Positions 12,501-24,174 of a DNA stretch of 64,000 nucleotides are shown piece after piece (the first letter of the stretch is position 1; every line of letters starts with the position of its first letter). Location of the stretch: the NCBI GenBank assembly GCA_907165275.2, contig OU015652.1:9873001-9937000 (forward strand). Direction: 5' to 3'. The notes under the pieces were generated by a model that ran no database searches, had not been told where the DNA came from, and worked only from the letters and a program-made list of their open reading frames with translations. This stretch comes from Zygaena filipendulae (Eukaryota; Arthropoda; Insecta; Lepidoptera; Zygaenidae). The translations under genes and the position numbers were made by a program.

Positions 12501-15500
12501 TGTGGTAACATATGTGGATATGTAGAATAACTCTGTATCTAGTTGTATGAGAGCTAACAGGCTTATTACCGGGCAGTATGCAGTAAGCCTGTACACAATG
12601 TTCGATGCAGTCGAAACGATAAAGTGGTGTAGTTCAATATACGATAGCACAAATGCCAATTGCCAACGCTCATGCACAAACAACGATCAAGGCCAATCGT
12701 AGTATAGTATTATATAAATTGGATTGGATCAACGTTGGATTGGATTGCAACAACTCAACATTTTTACTATGACGTTGGCGACCCACTAAATAGCCAAAAA
12801 GTTGAAAAAAAGCTTTATTATGAGAGTAAGGACTACCTATCGGCAATACAGAGGATAGAATAAAATCTGTCTAGACAACAGGGCTTATGGCAAAGAGTTG
12901 TCGCGTTGTGCTCTCTCTCGTACGCACTTAAGATTATTATTATATATTGTTTATTTGTGACAACCTTAAACTCATGGTCCGCATTACTAGGAGATCGAAA
13001 ATGTGGGCCTGCTGTCGTCTTCTTCATGAGCTGTGATAATATGTTAATTCGACGTTTATCAGATCAGACTGAACTTACTCGAAATTGGACGTAGCTAATG
13101 ACTAATGAGATGGTTGGTCCTAGGTTGGTTTACGCAATACATTTAAATGTTCTTTTTACAGGCTGTCCCGAAACTCAGCGTCACACTAGAGACACTGGTT
13201 TTCAACAATTTGGTGATCGTTTTGGGATTAAGAGATTTTGTAAATTTTGAAAACCAAACTTCTTCATGAGATGACTACAAACTTGCATTTTCAAAACGAT
13301 GCCGTTATGCAAGTCGAAACTTTTAAATAACTTTTTCTCAACAGTCTAAAATTAGCATTTTATTGAATCGAGAACATCAGGTTAATAAGACTACCAATTT
13401 TATAACGAGTAACATTTTCAAGACATTAATACCTAGTTAAAATAATATTTAATAATTAGACCCAATAAATAAACAATTTAATGAATACGACATAAATAAC
13501 GTACATAACAAATTGTAATGGCCGATTTAAATCATCAAAACAATATTTATTTGTGTATGACGGTGAATATTTTCAGCGGCAACTCCGTGGCACTTAAAAA
13601 TCTTTCAACAAAAACCATTTTCTTTGATGTCTAAATGTTTGTGCCATTAGTTTCTTTGGCGAAAGTAAAATGTTTGGGTGATTGTTTCTGGTCATAATAA
13701 TACAGTAAAGTATTAATCAACTGAAAAAAACATTGTTTGCAAATGTTTTAGCTTTTTGAGTTTGTGCGCTCTAATTAAGAGTCGTTTACACATGATCGAA
13801 CAGATTTGGTTTCCATCTGACCACAAATGTACATAAAACATAAACTAAGCAGCTAAGATTGTATTAAATAAACGCAATTACACAGATTTTGAAAGTTACA
13901 AAACTCAAGGTCATCAACAACAGTTATTATTTGTTAAATTATGTTGTTATTGTGTTCGCTCTATCAGCTTTGATTATGTCAATGGACTCAAACTAAACTG
14001 GTTTGGCCGTCGGATTTCAAGTTTAATGTTCGGAAATAATTGCGAAGTTCTACCCGTGAGAGTAACAAGTTTCCCAAATGGGTGTTTACAAAATCAGCTA
14101 AAATAAGCTGTTTGTCTGATGGTTTCGTTTTACTGTAACAATTAAAAAAAAAACCAGTGTGTATTGAATATTAGGCGATCTCAATAACCACATAATCTAA
14201 ATCTATATGTACAACGTTTAGATAAAATATTCTATAATACGAGTATTTTTAAAGTAGAAAATAAAGTTTTAAATTATAGGGAGAGGTTTTTTAAATGTTC
14301 CCAGTCAAAAGACGACCTTCGATTTATTTATTTGAGAGTGTAAAAATAAATCTCGACTCTCTGAACAGAAGTAGGTACCTACTTACCTACAATCTATATG
14401 ATTTATTTCCCTACTATGTCATCCGCGAGTTTTGTGTTGGGCACGTAACTACTATGTAGTAACTAGTAAGTAGAACAACACTGTGAAATACCTCCTTAAA
14501 GCCACTGTACATAATATACTATTAACAACGGTTGTTTGCAAACTTCTGAGTTACAAGTTTGTAATATGTTTACGTGTGTATTTTAAAGCTTTACAAAAGA
14601 AGCCTCCTATTTACTTTTTTAAATTGATGTATTTTAATCTGTGCTTCGCATACTTCGTATGTACAAACACATTATGTCGGATTTGCACAAAAAATTCTTA
14701 AACTCAAAATCCAAGTTACATCTTAATAAAAGTTATATCTTATAATGATATTATATTATTACTTATATAGGTAATAATATTTGGTATTGTTATAATATGA
14801 GACATATTATAACAATACCAAAGTTGTTAAAACTTTTTGGATAGGAGCAGAATGTTTAGTCATTATAAGTTACAATAACTTACACCGTACACCTTAATGT
14901 GATGTTAACAAATATGTTACTATATTATATACGTACTTAATGCTAAATCAGTGTAAATTTTGTGACTACCTATTGGTATTTAAGTAGGTATAGAAAGCGC
15001 TTATTTTATCTGTGTGCCAAATAAATTTATCTAAACTAAGAAATAATAACTAATCTTGGTTTTATAGATTAATAAGTATGCCAGATTGATTGATAAAAAC
15101 GACCTTTAACTAACAAATTATATATATATTATATTAAACAATAACAAGAAATAGCACAGTAGGTAGCTAGTTATAAGTCTATGGTTGAAAAATCTTGCTC
15201 TATCAGTCACGCTTTATAAGTGTGATATATACCTAAGTAATCACATAGCGGGTGGAAACTGCCATAGGTAGGTAATTATAATAACATGTCCAATGCCCAG
15301 CGCGGCATAACGTTCACGGTGTACAATCCTTGTGATATTTGGGCCCACAATTGAATATTATCTCCCAAGTCAAATACACGCAATGTAGTCTATTTTTGTC
15401 AAATACGTAAAGACAATATGTTCGATATTAATCAATAAATAAAAATAAACAATAACGCCCTGTCGTACATGCTGTAACATGTCGTTTGGGGCGTAAAAAA

Positions 15501-16156
15501 TTTAACTCCTTATTTCAAAATGCCGGGATAAAATCAGTGAACGAAGAAGATATATAAACCTATTTTCGTAGAAACTCCCACCGCCGTCATTTTAACTAAA
15601 CAGCATCAAACAGCTATGGAGACAAAACAATATACTTCAAAGGCAGTTAGACTTTTGATTTGTACGTAATAAACAATATACTCACTATTAAAATTCGACC
15701 TTATTCCTTGAACTTTGAATTCAATGTAACACCCGAGTACAATTATTTGCGTTGGGTAATTTTCTAGCGCGAAATGCGTGTTTCATGTTTTCTTCGTTTA
15801 CAGCGTAAGATGTCCAAACTTTCAGAAAAGAGCCAGTTAAATAATTTAAGATTTTAATTGAGCCAAAAAAGGATAACTATCTGACGCAAAATTAAAAAAG
15901 ACTTTCTGAGATTAACACCATCTGCATTTTACCTTAAAATGCCTGCCAAATGAGGCAAATGCCCGTGGTATATATACGAGTATTTACGTTAATGCTCTAT
16001 GATCATTGTTTGATTTCAAGTTATTAAGATAAGGGGAGGTATCTTGACTTGTCCTATATCCGAAATTATCCCAGCATGATCTGTATAATATAAGAGTGTA
16101 ACTATAGAAGTAAGTTATCGACCACCATGTATACATACGTATTCTATATATACCGA
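9578..16156. other. AT-rich stretch, little recognisable content
   Basis: No gene can be supported. A Helitron-like fragment (minus, about 10225-10340) is recognisable from 'gctgtccgcggtttcaacc'. About 11330-11640 is GC-richer and unexplained. About 13157-13400 begins like dispersed elements with a 'tgtcccgaaactcagcgtc' start, but its limits are unclear. A perfect hairpin lies at 14780-14822. Confidence 0.55.
14780..14822. repeat. Perfect 20-bp inverted repeat with 3-base loop
   Basis: The left arm TTTGGTATTGTTATAATATG (14780-14799) and its exact reverse complement (14803-14822) are separated by AGA. This may be the core of a small foldback element; no other copy was noticed. Confidence 0.85.
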
Positions 16157-16181
16157 AACTATTCGTATATTACGAATAGTT
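16157..16181. repeat. 11-bp palindrome with 3-base loop
   Basis: AACTATTCGTA, loop TAT, then TACGAATAGTT. It lies about 20 bp outside the left end of the MITE at 16204. Confidence 0.8.
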
Positions 16182-16452
16182 AGAATAGAATTACATAAGT
16201 TTATACAACGTGTTAATGAATTAACTGAAAAACTGATACACCCTATTTAAAAAAAAATATTATGATTAAAATATATACTTTAAAAGTTATTCAACATTAG
16301 TTTGGAGGTGACCTATCTACGAAATTCCAAGCGCTGCCGGTTCGATTTTTTTTTTTTTGCTGCGGGCGGCGTACACGCCTGATATTGTATTATAAATAGG
16401 TAATGTAAAAATGTATGGGCAAGTAAAAATTAAAAAAAATATAACCTATATT

Positions 16453-16463
16453 AACACATAGTT
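16453..16463 (+). repeat. Left target-site duplication of the RTE LINE
   Basis: AACACATAGTT occurs exactly here and again at 19699-19709. The uninterrupted MITE copy at 55569-55919 has a single related word at this point (AAACATAGT on its reverse strand). Confidence 0.9.
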
Positions 16464-19400
16464 AACCCCCCCCCCCAACCCGGCTGGTCACCGTGAGGCA
16501 AGAGACCAAAACCCCCTAGGATCACCACCGCCCCCCAAAAAGCACAACACAAATGAACAAGACACTATACATGAAAACAATAAGAAAGAAAAAAATGTTA
16601 TAAAGGATAAGAGAAATAGTATTTACATAGCAACGCTTAACACCAGGACCCTAAGAACAGACGAATCCCTACAAGAACTGGAATACGCCTTAGGTTTTAT
16701 AAATTGGGACATTATCGGCCTAAGTGAAGTGAGAAGAATGGGAGAAAAAATTGAACAACATGAAAACTACATATTCTACCATATAGGAAACACACCAGGC
16801 CTAAACGGTGTCGGTTTCCTTATTAAAAAATGCTACGGTGAATACATACAGTCTTTCATGGGAATATCAGAACGAATTGCACAACTAAATATCAACTTAC
16901 CCGGGTATGGAACTATATCAGTAATCCAAATATATGCACCCACAGAGTTGGCACCTAAAGACATAAAGGACAATTTTTATGAAGACCTGGACAGGACTCT
17001 GGTGGGTGCACACAAGGCAATTATACTGATGGGAGATTTCAATGGCCAGATTGGTAAAAGACTAACAAACGAAGATAACATCATAGGTCAATTCAGCACA
17101 GGAAAAAGAAATGATAATGGACAAAGACTGGTATACCTAGCACAGGCACATAACCTTAAGATACTAAATAGTTTATACAAGAAACACAAAAATAAAAAAT
17201 GGACGTGGATGTCTCCCGACGGGAACGTGAAAAATGAGATTGATTTCATATTGTCGAATAAACCTCAATTCTTCAAAGATATAAACATAATCAATAAGTT
17301 CAACTTCAACACAAATCATCGAATGGTAAGAGGAGCCATCTACCTAAAAGAGATAAAGAAGAGGAGGCAGTACACAAAGGAAAGAATTACACCAGACCAA
17401 ATCCCACTACCCATCCCAGAAAACTTGTTGACAACATTGAAAGATAATTTACTGAATAACAACAGGAGTGAAAATATTCAAGAAAAATATAATATACTAG
17501 AGAAAGCGCTTCAAGAAGTATCTAAAAAACTATATACCTCAAAAAACAGGAGAGATAAAATAGGAAACGAAGCCAGACATCTTATTGAGACCAGGAAAAC
17601 CTTATTAATGAATAAAAAACAAAATAGAACACAAATAACACAGTTAAGTAAACAAATAAATGGAGAAATTAGGACTCATAGAAAACAAATTAGAAACAGA
17701 ACTATACAATACCACATTGAAAAATCTGGAGGCATAAAGAAAGCTCTGAAAGAACTAAGAGAGAATACCAGCTGGATTCCATCCATTAAAAGCAAGACAT
17801 CTGATAGGAAAGCAACAAAACGACGCGAAATTATGGAAATAGCAACAACATTTTATAGAAAATTATATGATGATCCAGTCTTCACAAATATTCAATATCC
17901 ACAGAAGGATGACGAAGAAGTTATTCTCCCAATATTAGAAACCGAAGTAAGAACCGCAATACTATCCCAGAAAAACTACAAAGCCCCTGGAGATGATGGA
18001 ATAACAAACGAAATCCTAAAAGGATGCTTAGACTACATAATAAATGCTATTACAAATATTTACAACGAAATTCTAACTAAAGAAACAATACCACAACAAT
18101 GGACATCGTCAACCATCATATTGCTACATAAGAAAGGCGACAGGGCGGAAATAAACAACTATAGACCGATCAGCCTGATCTCCAACCTATATAAGATATT
18201 TGCAAAGGTAATATTGAACAGAATTAGCTCAATATTGGACGAAAATCAGCCGAGAGAACAGGCTGGATTCCGAAGTGACTTCTCAACAATGGATCATATT
18301 CATGTCGTAAAACAAATTATTCAAAAGAACAATGAGTACGGAAAAACATACTACTTAGCATTTGTAGACTACAGTAAGGCATTTGATTCTCTGAAACATG
18401 CACACATTTGGGAAGCCCTACACTCACAAGGAGTACACCAAAAATATATCAGGATAATAATAAACATATACAAGGAATCAACGGCAAAAATTCAGACTGA
18501 AAGGAAAGGAGAGGCTTTCAAAATAAAAAAAGGAGTAAGGCAAGGTGACCCCCTTTCACCAAAACTATTCTCGTCTGTACTAGAACATATATTTAGAAAA
18601 ATTAATTGGGATGAATATGGGATAAATATAAATGGCAAAAAACTTAACCATCTTAGATTCGCAGACGACCTGATTTTGCTTAACGAAAACCAAGAAGGCT
18701 TAAAAACAATGCTAATGCAATTAAATAGAGAAAGCAAAAATGTGGGTCTGACCATGAATCTCGAAAAAACAAAATTAATGACAAACAATACAAAAGTACC
18801 TATACTGTTAGACTCTAACCAAATAGAATATGTTAATGAATATATATATTTAGGACAGATCATTGCACCAGAAAATCAGATGCAAAAAGAAATAAACATC
18901 AGAATAAATAAAGCTTGGAAAAGATTTTGGTCCCTAAAGGAAGTCATCAAGAATCCACATATGCCCCTTAAAGATAAGACTACAGTGTTCAACTCATGTA
19001 TACTACCTAGTTTAACATATGGAGCACAAACCTGGGCCCTCACTAGCAAACAGAGTGAAGCACTTAGAGTGTGTCAAAACAAAATGGAGAGAAGCATTCT
19101 AAACCTCAAGCTAAGAGACAAAGTTAAACTCAAAAATATAAGAAGCAAGACAAAAGTCATGGATGTCACTTATACAGTGAAAAAGCTTAAATGGAACTGG
19201 GTAGGCCATATGATAAGAAACAAAAAGGAAAAATGGACAAAAGATGTTACCGAATGGTACCCTCGGGATGGGAAAAGAAAGAAAGGGAGGCAAAAAACAC
19301 GATGGGAAGACGACATTAGAAAGGTAGCTGGAACAACATGGCAAAGGGAAGCCAAAAATAGAAATAAATGGAAAAGCCTAGGGGAGGCCTATGCCAAATG

Positions 19401-19698
19401 GCAAACCGATAATAATGTTACCGATGTTGAGGACGAATGATTAAATTAAACATTAATCTAATTAACATAATTTTATTAATTTATTATGATGATTAAAAGT
19501 GCATGAATTTTTTAATTAAAAAATAAAAATGAATTGTAATTATTAAAAGTGCATGAAAGTTGTACTAAAAAAGTATGAAATGTATCGTAATATATTGAGA
19601 AATTATATAGTACAAAAGAGGAAAGAAACACGGAAAACAACTGTAATGAATTCAATGTAATACTATCGGCAATAAAGGCTATTTTGATTTTGATTTTG
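16464..19698 (+). mobile_element. RTE-clade non-LTR retrotransposon, near full length
   Basis: The element is 3235 bp, flanked by an 11 bp direct repeat. It begins with a C-rich stretch, carries one long open frame (endonuclease plus reverse transcriptase) and ends in a short tandem ATTTTG tail instead of poly(A), as RTE elements do. The 3' untranslated part is about 255 bp. It lies on the plus strand inside the MITE and inside the inferred EcR intron, antisense to EcR. The length and lack of internal stops suggest a fairly young insertion. Confidence 0.93.
16729..19440 (+). CDS. RTE-type endonuclease/reverse transcriptase
   Basis: The protein nicks target DNA with an APE-like endonuclease and copies its RNA at the nick. 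From the GTG at 16729 the frame gives 903 residues. It shows the endonuclease motif GDFNG (residues 102-106), a terminal NHRMV motif (His197), RT fingers with NNYRPISL, RT motif A FVDYSKAFDS (545-554), motif B GVRQGDPLSP (from 602) and the catalytic FADD (644-647). The C-terminal block WEDDIRKVAGTTW is typical of the lepidopteran RTE group. The frame stays open upstream to 16462 and encodes the endonuclease start there (TLNTRTLR, catalytic Asn at 16639-16641; LSEVRR, catalytic Glu at 16726-16728). No in-frame ATG occurs before 16738, so the true start is upstream and either mutated or non-AUG. The usual Ser-Asp-His motif reads Thr-Asn-His here. Confidence 0.92.
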   Translation: MRRMGEKIEQHENYIFYHIGNTPGLNGVGFLIKKCYGEYIQSFMGISERIAQLNINLPGYGTISVIQIYAPTELAPKDIKDNFYEDLDRTLVGAHKAIILMGDFNGQIGKRLTNEDNIIGQFSTGKRNDNGQRLVYLAQAHNLKILNSLYKKHKNKKWTWMSPDGNVKNEIDFILSNKPQFFKDINIINKFNFNTNHRMVRGAIYLKEIKKRRQYTKERITPDQIPLPIPENLLTTLKDNLLNNNRSENIQEKYNILEKALQEVSKKLYTSKNRRDKIGNEARHLIETRKTLLMNKKQNRTQITQLSKQINGEIRTHRKQIRNRTIQYHIEKSGGIKKALKELRENTSWIPSIKSKTSDRKATKRREIMEIATTFYRKLYDDPVFTNIQYPQKDDEEVILPILETEVRTAILSQKNYKAPGDDGITNEILKGCLDYIINAITNIYNEILTKETIPQQWTSSTIILLHKKGDRAEINNYRPISLISNLYKIFAKVILNRISSILDENQPREQAGFRSDFSTMDHIHVVKQIIQKNNEYGKTYYLAFVDYSKAFDSLKHAHIWEALHSQGVHQKYIRIIINIYKESTAKIQTERKGEAFKIKKGVRQGDPLSPKLFSSVLEHIFRKINWDEYGININGKKLNHLRFADDLILLNENQEGLKTMLMQLNRESKNVGLTMNLEKTKLMTNNTKVPILLDSNQIEYVNEYIYLGQIIAPENQMQKEINIRINKAWKRFWSLKEVIKNPHMPLKDKTTVFNSCILPSLTYGAQTWALTSKQSEALRVCQNKMERSILNLKLRDKVKLKNIRSKTKVMDVTYTVKKLKWNWVGHMIRNKKEKWTKDVTEWYPRDGKRKKGRQKTRWEDDIRKVAGTTWQREAKNRNKWKSLGEAYAKWQTDNNVTDVEDE

Positions 19699-19709
19699 AA
19701 CACATAGTT
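19699..19709 (+). repeat. Right target-site duplication of the RTE LINE
   Basis: Exact copy of AACACATAGTT directly after the ATTTTG tail; MITE sequence resumes after it. Confidence 0.9.
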
Positions 19710-19778
19710 CGATTGATTCGCAAGTCGATTCTGAGCAAACTGCTTTCTAGTTTTCAGTTAATTCATTAACACGTTACA

Positions 19779-21341
19779 CAATTCGATGAAAGAGTCAGAA
19801 CGTTAATACCGGAGTTCCCCTAATTTCAATGAAACTTGTCAAATGATTGTTGACATGATCGACCCCGTTTAATTCATCTTTGATTTGCACAGCAGCCTGT
19901 TTATGATGTGCATCGCTGTAGATTGTACAGTGCAATTGTTCGCTCGACAATGAAATTCACTCAAAGCAATCTTGCAAGAAATTGTAATAAGTATCTACCT
20001 TAAAGTTATTAGCCGTAAAAATGTATGGTAACTGCCTTTAGCCTGTTACTATACAACTACATGATATAATCAATCTAACAGCTGGATTTTCCCAACGTTT
20101 TTTACAAATCATATTTTCTCTATTGCTCTATTTATAGAGTAATTCCGACTTGGAAATTACTGGACCGGATACTTGAAGTGTTTCTATCCTAGACTTGGTT
20201 TTATTCCATCCAAAAAGCTTGCGTGTGTAGTTACCTAAACTGTAAAATATGGTTTTAATCTAGATGTACCTCATTTGAGCTGAGGTTCAGAACATAATAA
20301 GATATCATAATATTTTGGGTTATGCTGATAACCTTTCTGATATTAAACGTCAATACTCGAAATTATTAACATTAAAAAGCAACGAAATTTTATACCCAAT
20401 ACGGCAAGTCTATACTCAAAGATTTGCAACAAAGGAAAGTTGACGTTAATTATTTTTCTCCAGATTAACTTAATACATATTTTTATAGGTCGATGAAACA
20501 TATGAAGAGATAAACCTAGAAATATAGATATAGAGATAGCCTATAAATATGAAGAGACCAGGAAAGAATCATAAAATGTAAATTAACTAAGTAGCATAGT
20601 AGCAGTAGTTAGCACTCCGTTCAATTTTTCAATCAAATCAACAAGAATACATAGTTGACGTCCAAACAAACATACTAAAGATAACATTCATTTTTTTAAC
20701 TCTGTTAAAAATCATCAAGAGCTGTAATTCGTCTGAAGATATAAAATCTCAAGTTGGTCACAGCAAGTGATTCGAGTAAAGATAAATAATAGAAGTAACA
20801 AGCGACGCGATGGCGGCGCGCGCGCACCGGACCGCGACGCGCGCTCGACCATACATCCGCGGAGGTACTCTTCCTAGACCAACTTAATCCTATAAAAACT
20901 CAGCATTTCCCTATACCATTCTCTTTTTATTTAACGGAGTACGTAATGACATTCAACGTAACTTCATACCTGAACTTAACCTTCGTACACACTACACACA
21001 TACACAAACACACAGCCACACAAACACAGACTCACATACACATACAATAATGTATCTACCAACAAAATAGTTTTCTGTCTATGGATAGATTATAGGTAAA
21101 TGCTGATGAACTTTAAAAGGCTTAAAGGTAAAGTTAGAAGAAAAAAAAACACAGTTGATATTTCTTCAGATTTTGTTTAAAAATCGATTGCATAGTAATA
21201 TGCAAGGGCCACATTTTAAATTGATCTTCAAAGTGTATTATGATATGCTAATTATAAAAAAGACAAATTACTTAACTTGCATTTATAGATAAGTAAGTAC
21301 CTGGTGTTATAAGTTGATAAACGCTTGTTAAATATTATTAA
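19779..21341. other. No gene recognised; small GC-rich island
   Basis: Mostly AT-rich unique sequence. A CpG-rich patch at about 20800-20875 contains ATG followed by 25 codons on the plus strand before a stop, without recognisable similarity. A CA-rich low-complexity stretch lies at about 20985-21050. Confidence 0.55.
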
Positions 21342-21537
21342 CTAACTGTCCCCCACGGTTTCACCCGCGGTGATTTCGGAGTTCCCGCGGGAATTCCAGG
21401 ATAAACTATACGTATAAACCTTCCTTTATCTATTAAAAAAACCGCATCAAAATCCGTTGCACAGTTTTAAAGATCTAAGCATACATAGGGACAGACGGAC
21501 AGCGGGAAGTGACTTTATTTTTTTCTATGTAGTGATT
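21342..21537 (-). mobile_element. Helitron-like element, subfamily B
   Basis: Read on the minus strand it ends in a GC-rich hairpin block and a diverged CTAG terminus (GACAGTTAG), and contains GGAATTCCCGCGGGAACTCC. Its middle ('gatctttaaaactg', 'gatgcggttttt') matches the copy at 56290-56492 and differs from the other copies, defining a subfamily. The 5' limit is approximate. Confidence 0.6.
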
Positions 21538-23387
21538 TTTCGATTGCTACGAACTTACATTAGCCGGCAACATTGCTAAATCCTAACAATGGAGCTATCA
21601 AATGCCGCGATGAAGGGCAAGGCACACACCATTAGATGTACAGAGAGGGTTAGCGAATTTTAATGTCACTTATTATTAGAATCAATTTTTTAACCCCTAC
21701 GTTAGAGCAGCTGTCTCAGTTTACAGATTTTTTAATAAAAATATTATAATATACATGTATGTATATTTATGTATATACTTTGTAATGAGATTACCTCTAA
21801 AAAACTTTTTCCACTGCTGTAACTAATGAAATGTATTGAAACTATCGAAATTGAATCTTTTCAAGTACCTACACATATGCATCGTTAACGATTTGCTGGT
21901 CTCTGTTGAGGATCTCTGTTGGTATTCAGAAAGAAAATGAGACCTTGATCATATTAAAATAGAATCAGTTTGATTAATCAATGTATCAAATAAGAAATAA
22001 TTCAAATTGGTCACCACCAAAAAAAAAATAACAATTAGGTATGAAAAACCACATCATATTTTATTTTTAAAGTTCTACTAAAAGAAGCCTACATACGTTG
22101 ATAACAAAGCCACTATTTATGTACAAACGCTATGAGCTTCAAGTCTATAGTATTCGTAATTTTTGAATTAAATAATTTCGGATAGACAAACGATTCGAAT
22201 TTAAAAACAAACACCAAAACCGAAAAACATCAAAAGCGAAAAATTCTGTGATCACAAAATCAACAAACTTATTAAAATACAGGTCTCAGTAAAATTAAAT
22301 TAAATGATATATTTTAACAGTGTTAAATGTTAATTATCACTAGTCACTACTGATTAATTGATCCGAACATAATAAAATAAAAATAAAATGTTTCTATCTA
22401 TGCGACGTCCGGTCAACTGTTAACACTTATGTTATGGAATTTTAATTAAAAATCACAGTGCTTGGTTTGGATTGAATGTTTCATTTTTATACAACTATCT
22501 ACATATATACTAAATTCTATCAATAGCTCTCCTATTTTGGAGTGATTTTATTGATATTTCAAACTATACAGAACACACAATAAATTTTATAGTGCTGCGC
22601 ATTTGGTCCTTCTATGGATTTCTTTTTTTGCAAAAAACTTCCTAATGAAGTAGGTTTATTGAATTTTTTAGTGTATTTATTAAATGTTCTTATTCATAAG
22701 GTACGCTATTTACCAAGAAAAAAAGCACATAATATGATTCGATTTTAGTTTGAATAAACCTAGGAGCACAGAAACGCAGTCTTCAACTATGGTGAAAATA
22801 GCATGGCTAGTGACTACGTCTTTCGGCGTGAACGTAGGTAAACTGGTATTGTTCTACGCTCACATCGATGACTTTTGTGCTTCAATTTCTAATAGAATTT
22901 TTAATGAAACTAACGCTGTATTTGTAATATTGCTATGCCTAGGAATCTTCAATAGCTCTAACTATACGTTTATATCATAATACTTAATTCATTTAATCAA
23001 TACGAAGCTTTTTTGTATAATATCACGCGACTCTACATAATTCTACGTATAGTTTCACGTGATTATTATTAATCATTAATTAAAAAAAATCATAATTACA
23101 CAATCGTTACTTGCGTCGCGTTGTTTCGAACAAATATTATATGAAGTCATATCTCAGAATGTGAACTGAACTAACTGGAAGAGGTCAACGACACCGCGAT
23201 TAAGGAATCATCAATCAACAGCGAACGCGAAACGGATCGCAGCAACGACTATAGGTATTTCGCACATATTCAATTTCAAACTGTTGGCCGTTGTTAAGAC
23301 ACTAGGCATTTTTAAAATGACGTATGACACAGATTGGTAATGATCGATGTCGACCAAAAACGTCTTCGAAAATGACGATAAATTGAC
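21538..23387. other. AT-rich stretch without supported genes
   Basis: One 76-residue open frame (22750-22980, plus) encodes hydrophobic segments but has no recognisable domain, and no splice context was established. Otherwise nothing was identified. Confidence 0.5.
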
Positions 23388-23545
23388 GACCGTGTCGGCG
23401 CAGTGGTCACTGACTCCTTATGCTGCTCCAATACTCAAGAAGTCCCATGTTCGATTCCCGGTTGGAATGGAGTTTGTATGGCGAACATAGGCTTCCACTT
23501 TCTAGTTCTGAGCGTGTTTCTATAGTAAGTATAATAGTTAAATTG
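23388..23545 (+). mobile_element. tRNA-derived SINE
   Basis: A Pol III A-box-like start (GTCGGCGCAGTGGTCACTGA) is followed about 45 bp later by a B box, GTTCGATTCCCGG. The lepidopteran SINE body comes next ('ggcgaacataggcttccactttctag'). It does not fold as a functional tRNA beyond the promoter boxes. The 3' end is AT-rich and imprecise. Confidence 0.65.
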
Positions 23546-23648
23546 TAAAATATTATTATGAACTACCACTTGACTACCACTTACATATTAAAATCATGAA
23601 ATAGTGTGGAATCAAACAAATATGTGGGTTATTATTGCTTTATTATTG

Positions 23649-23818
23649 ACCAGCTGGTTTCATCCGCGTTAATGTCGGAGTTCCTGCGGGGATACCGAAA
23701 TAGATGATACGTTGAGTGTATAGTTGAGGCTTGAAAGCGTAACAGACGGACTCACATTCGCAGTTCCCGCGGGAACTCCGAAATTGCCGCCGGTGAAACC
23801 GCGGGGCACAGCTAGTAT
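23649..23818. mobile_element. Composite of two Helitron-like ends, opposed
   Basis: The left part is minus-oriented (CCAGCTGGTTTCATCCGCGT, then GGAGTTCCTGCGG). The right part is plus-oriented (AGTTCCCGCGGGAACTCC, then ACCGCGGGGCACAGCTAGT). Thus both outer ends are Helitron 3' ends. This may be one copy inserted into another followed by deletion. Confidence 0.6.
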
Positions 23819-24174
23819 TAAAATAAGTGTACATGCATCGCAATAAAAACAGGTTCGACGTAAATATCACGGTCTGCGACAAAACGCGGGGTGATTAGTA
23901 TTGAAAGTCCACGATGACTGTCGCTGTTGACTCTATTATAAACGAGGTGTCAAAAAACTGCGACGACCTTGGCGCCCCCGCGGACGCGGCGATACGTTCA
24001 CCTCAGGCCTCAGGTGGGGCCCGCGAGGAACATTCACAAACACCAAACAGCACCCACTAACTGCCTAATGCCTATAGGCACCTACCTATTCGCTGTATTA
24101 CGTGTACACAGTGGTTATGTTTGAATCCCTGCGTAATGGGGATGTGGACTACTTTTGAAAATCAAAATTCTAAT
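23819..24174. other. No feature recognised
   Basis: Mixed-composition sequence with a GC-rich patch around 23960-24020; no open frame or repeat was recognised. Confidence 0.5.

Larger units (their letters stand above)
16204..19778 (-). mobile_element. Inverted-repeat MITE interrupted by an RTE LINE
   Basis: The left terminal inverted repeat begins TACAACGTGTTAATGAATTA and the right end reads TTTTCAGTTAATTCATTAAC followed by ACGTT. The first base after a flanking TA is the element's T, consistent with a TA target. Removing the LINE (16464-19698) and one 11 bp duplication leaves about 330 bp. In reverse orientation this aligns along its whole length with the uninterrupted copy at 55569-55919, including the conserved internal block GGTCACCTCCAAACTAATG. 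No protein is encoded. It is probably a non-autonomous Tc1/mariner-type element, judged only from the TA flank. Confidence 0.85.

Noticed and set aside
18492..19355. Minus-strand open frames of 61 to 123 codons
   Set aside because: They are antisense shadows of the RTE reverse transcriptase.
22750..22980. 76-residue hydrophobic open frame (possible chemoreceptor scrap)
   Set aside because: It has membrane-like segments, but no conserved receptor motif, no splice context and no neighbouring exons.
23183..23197. Ecdysone response element (AGGTCA-like)
   Set aside because: Only one half-site matches; the inverted second half is not present.
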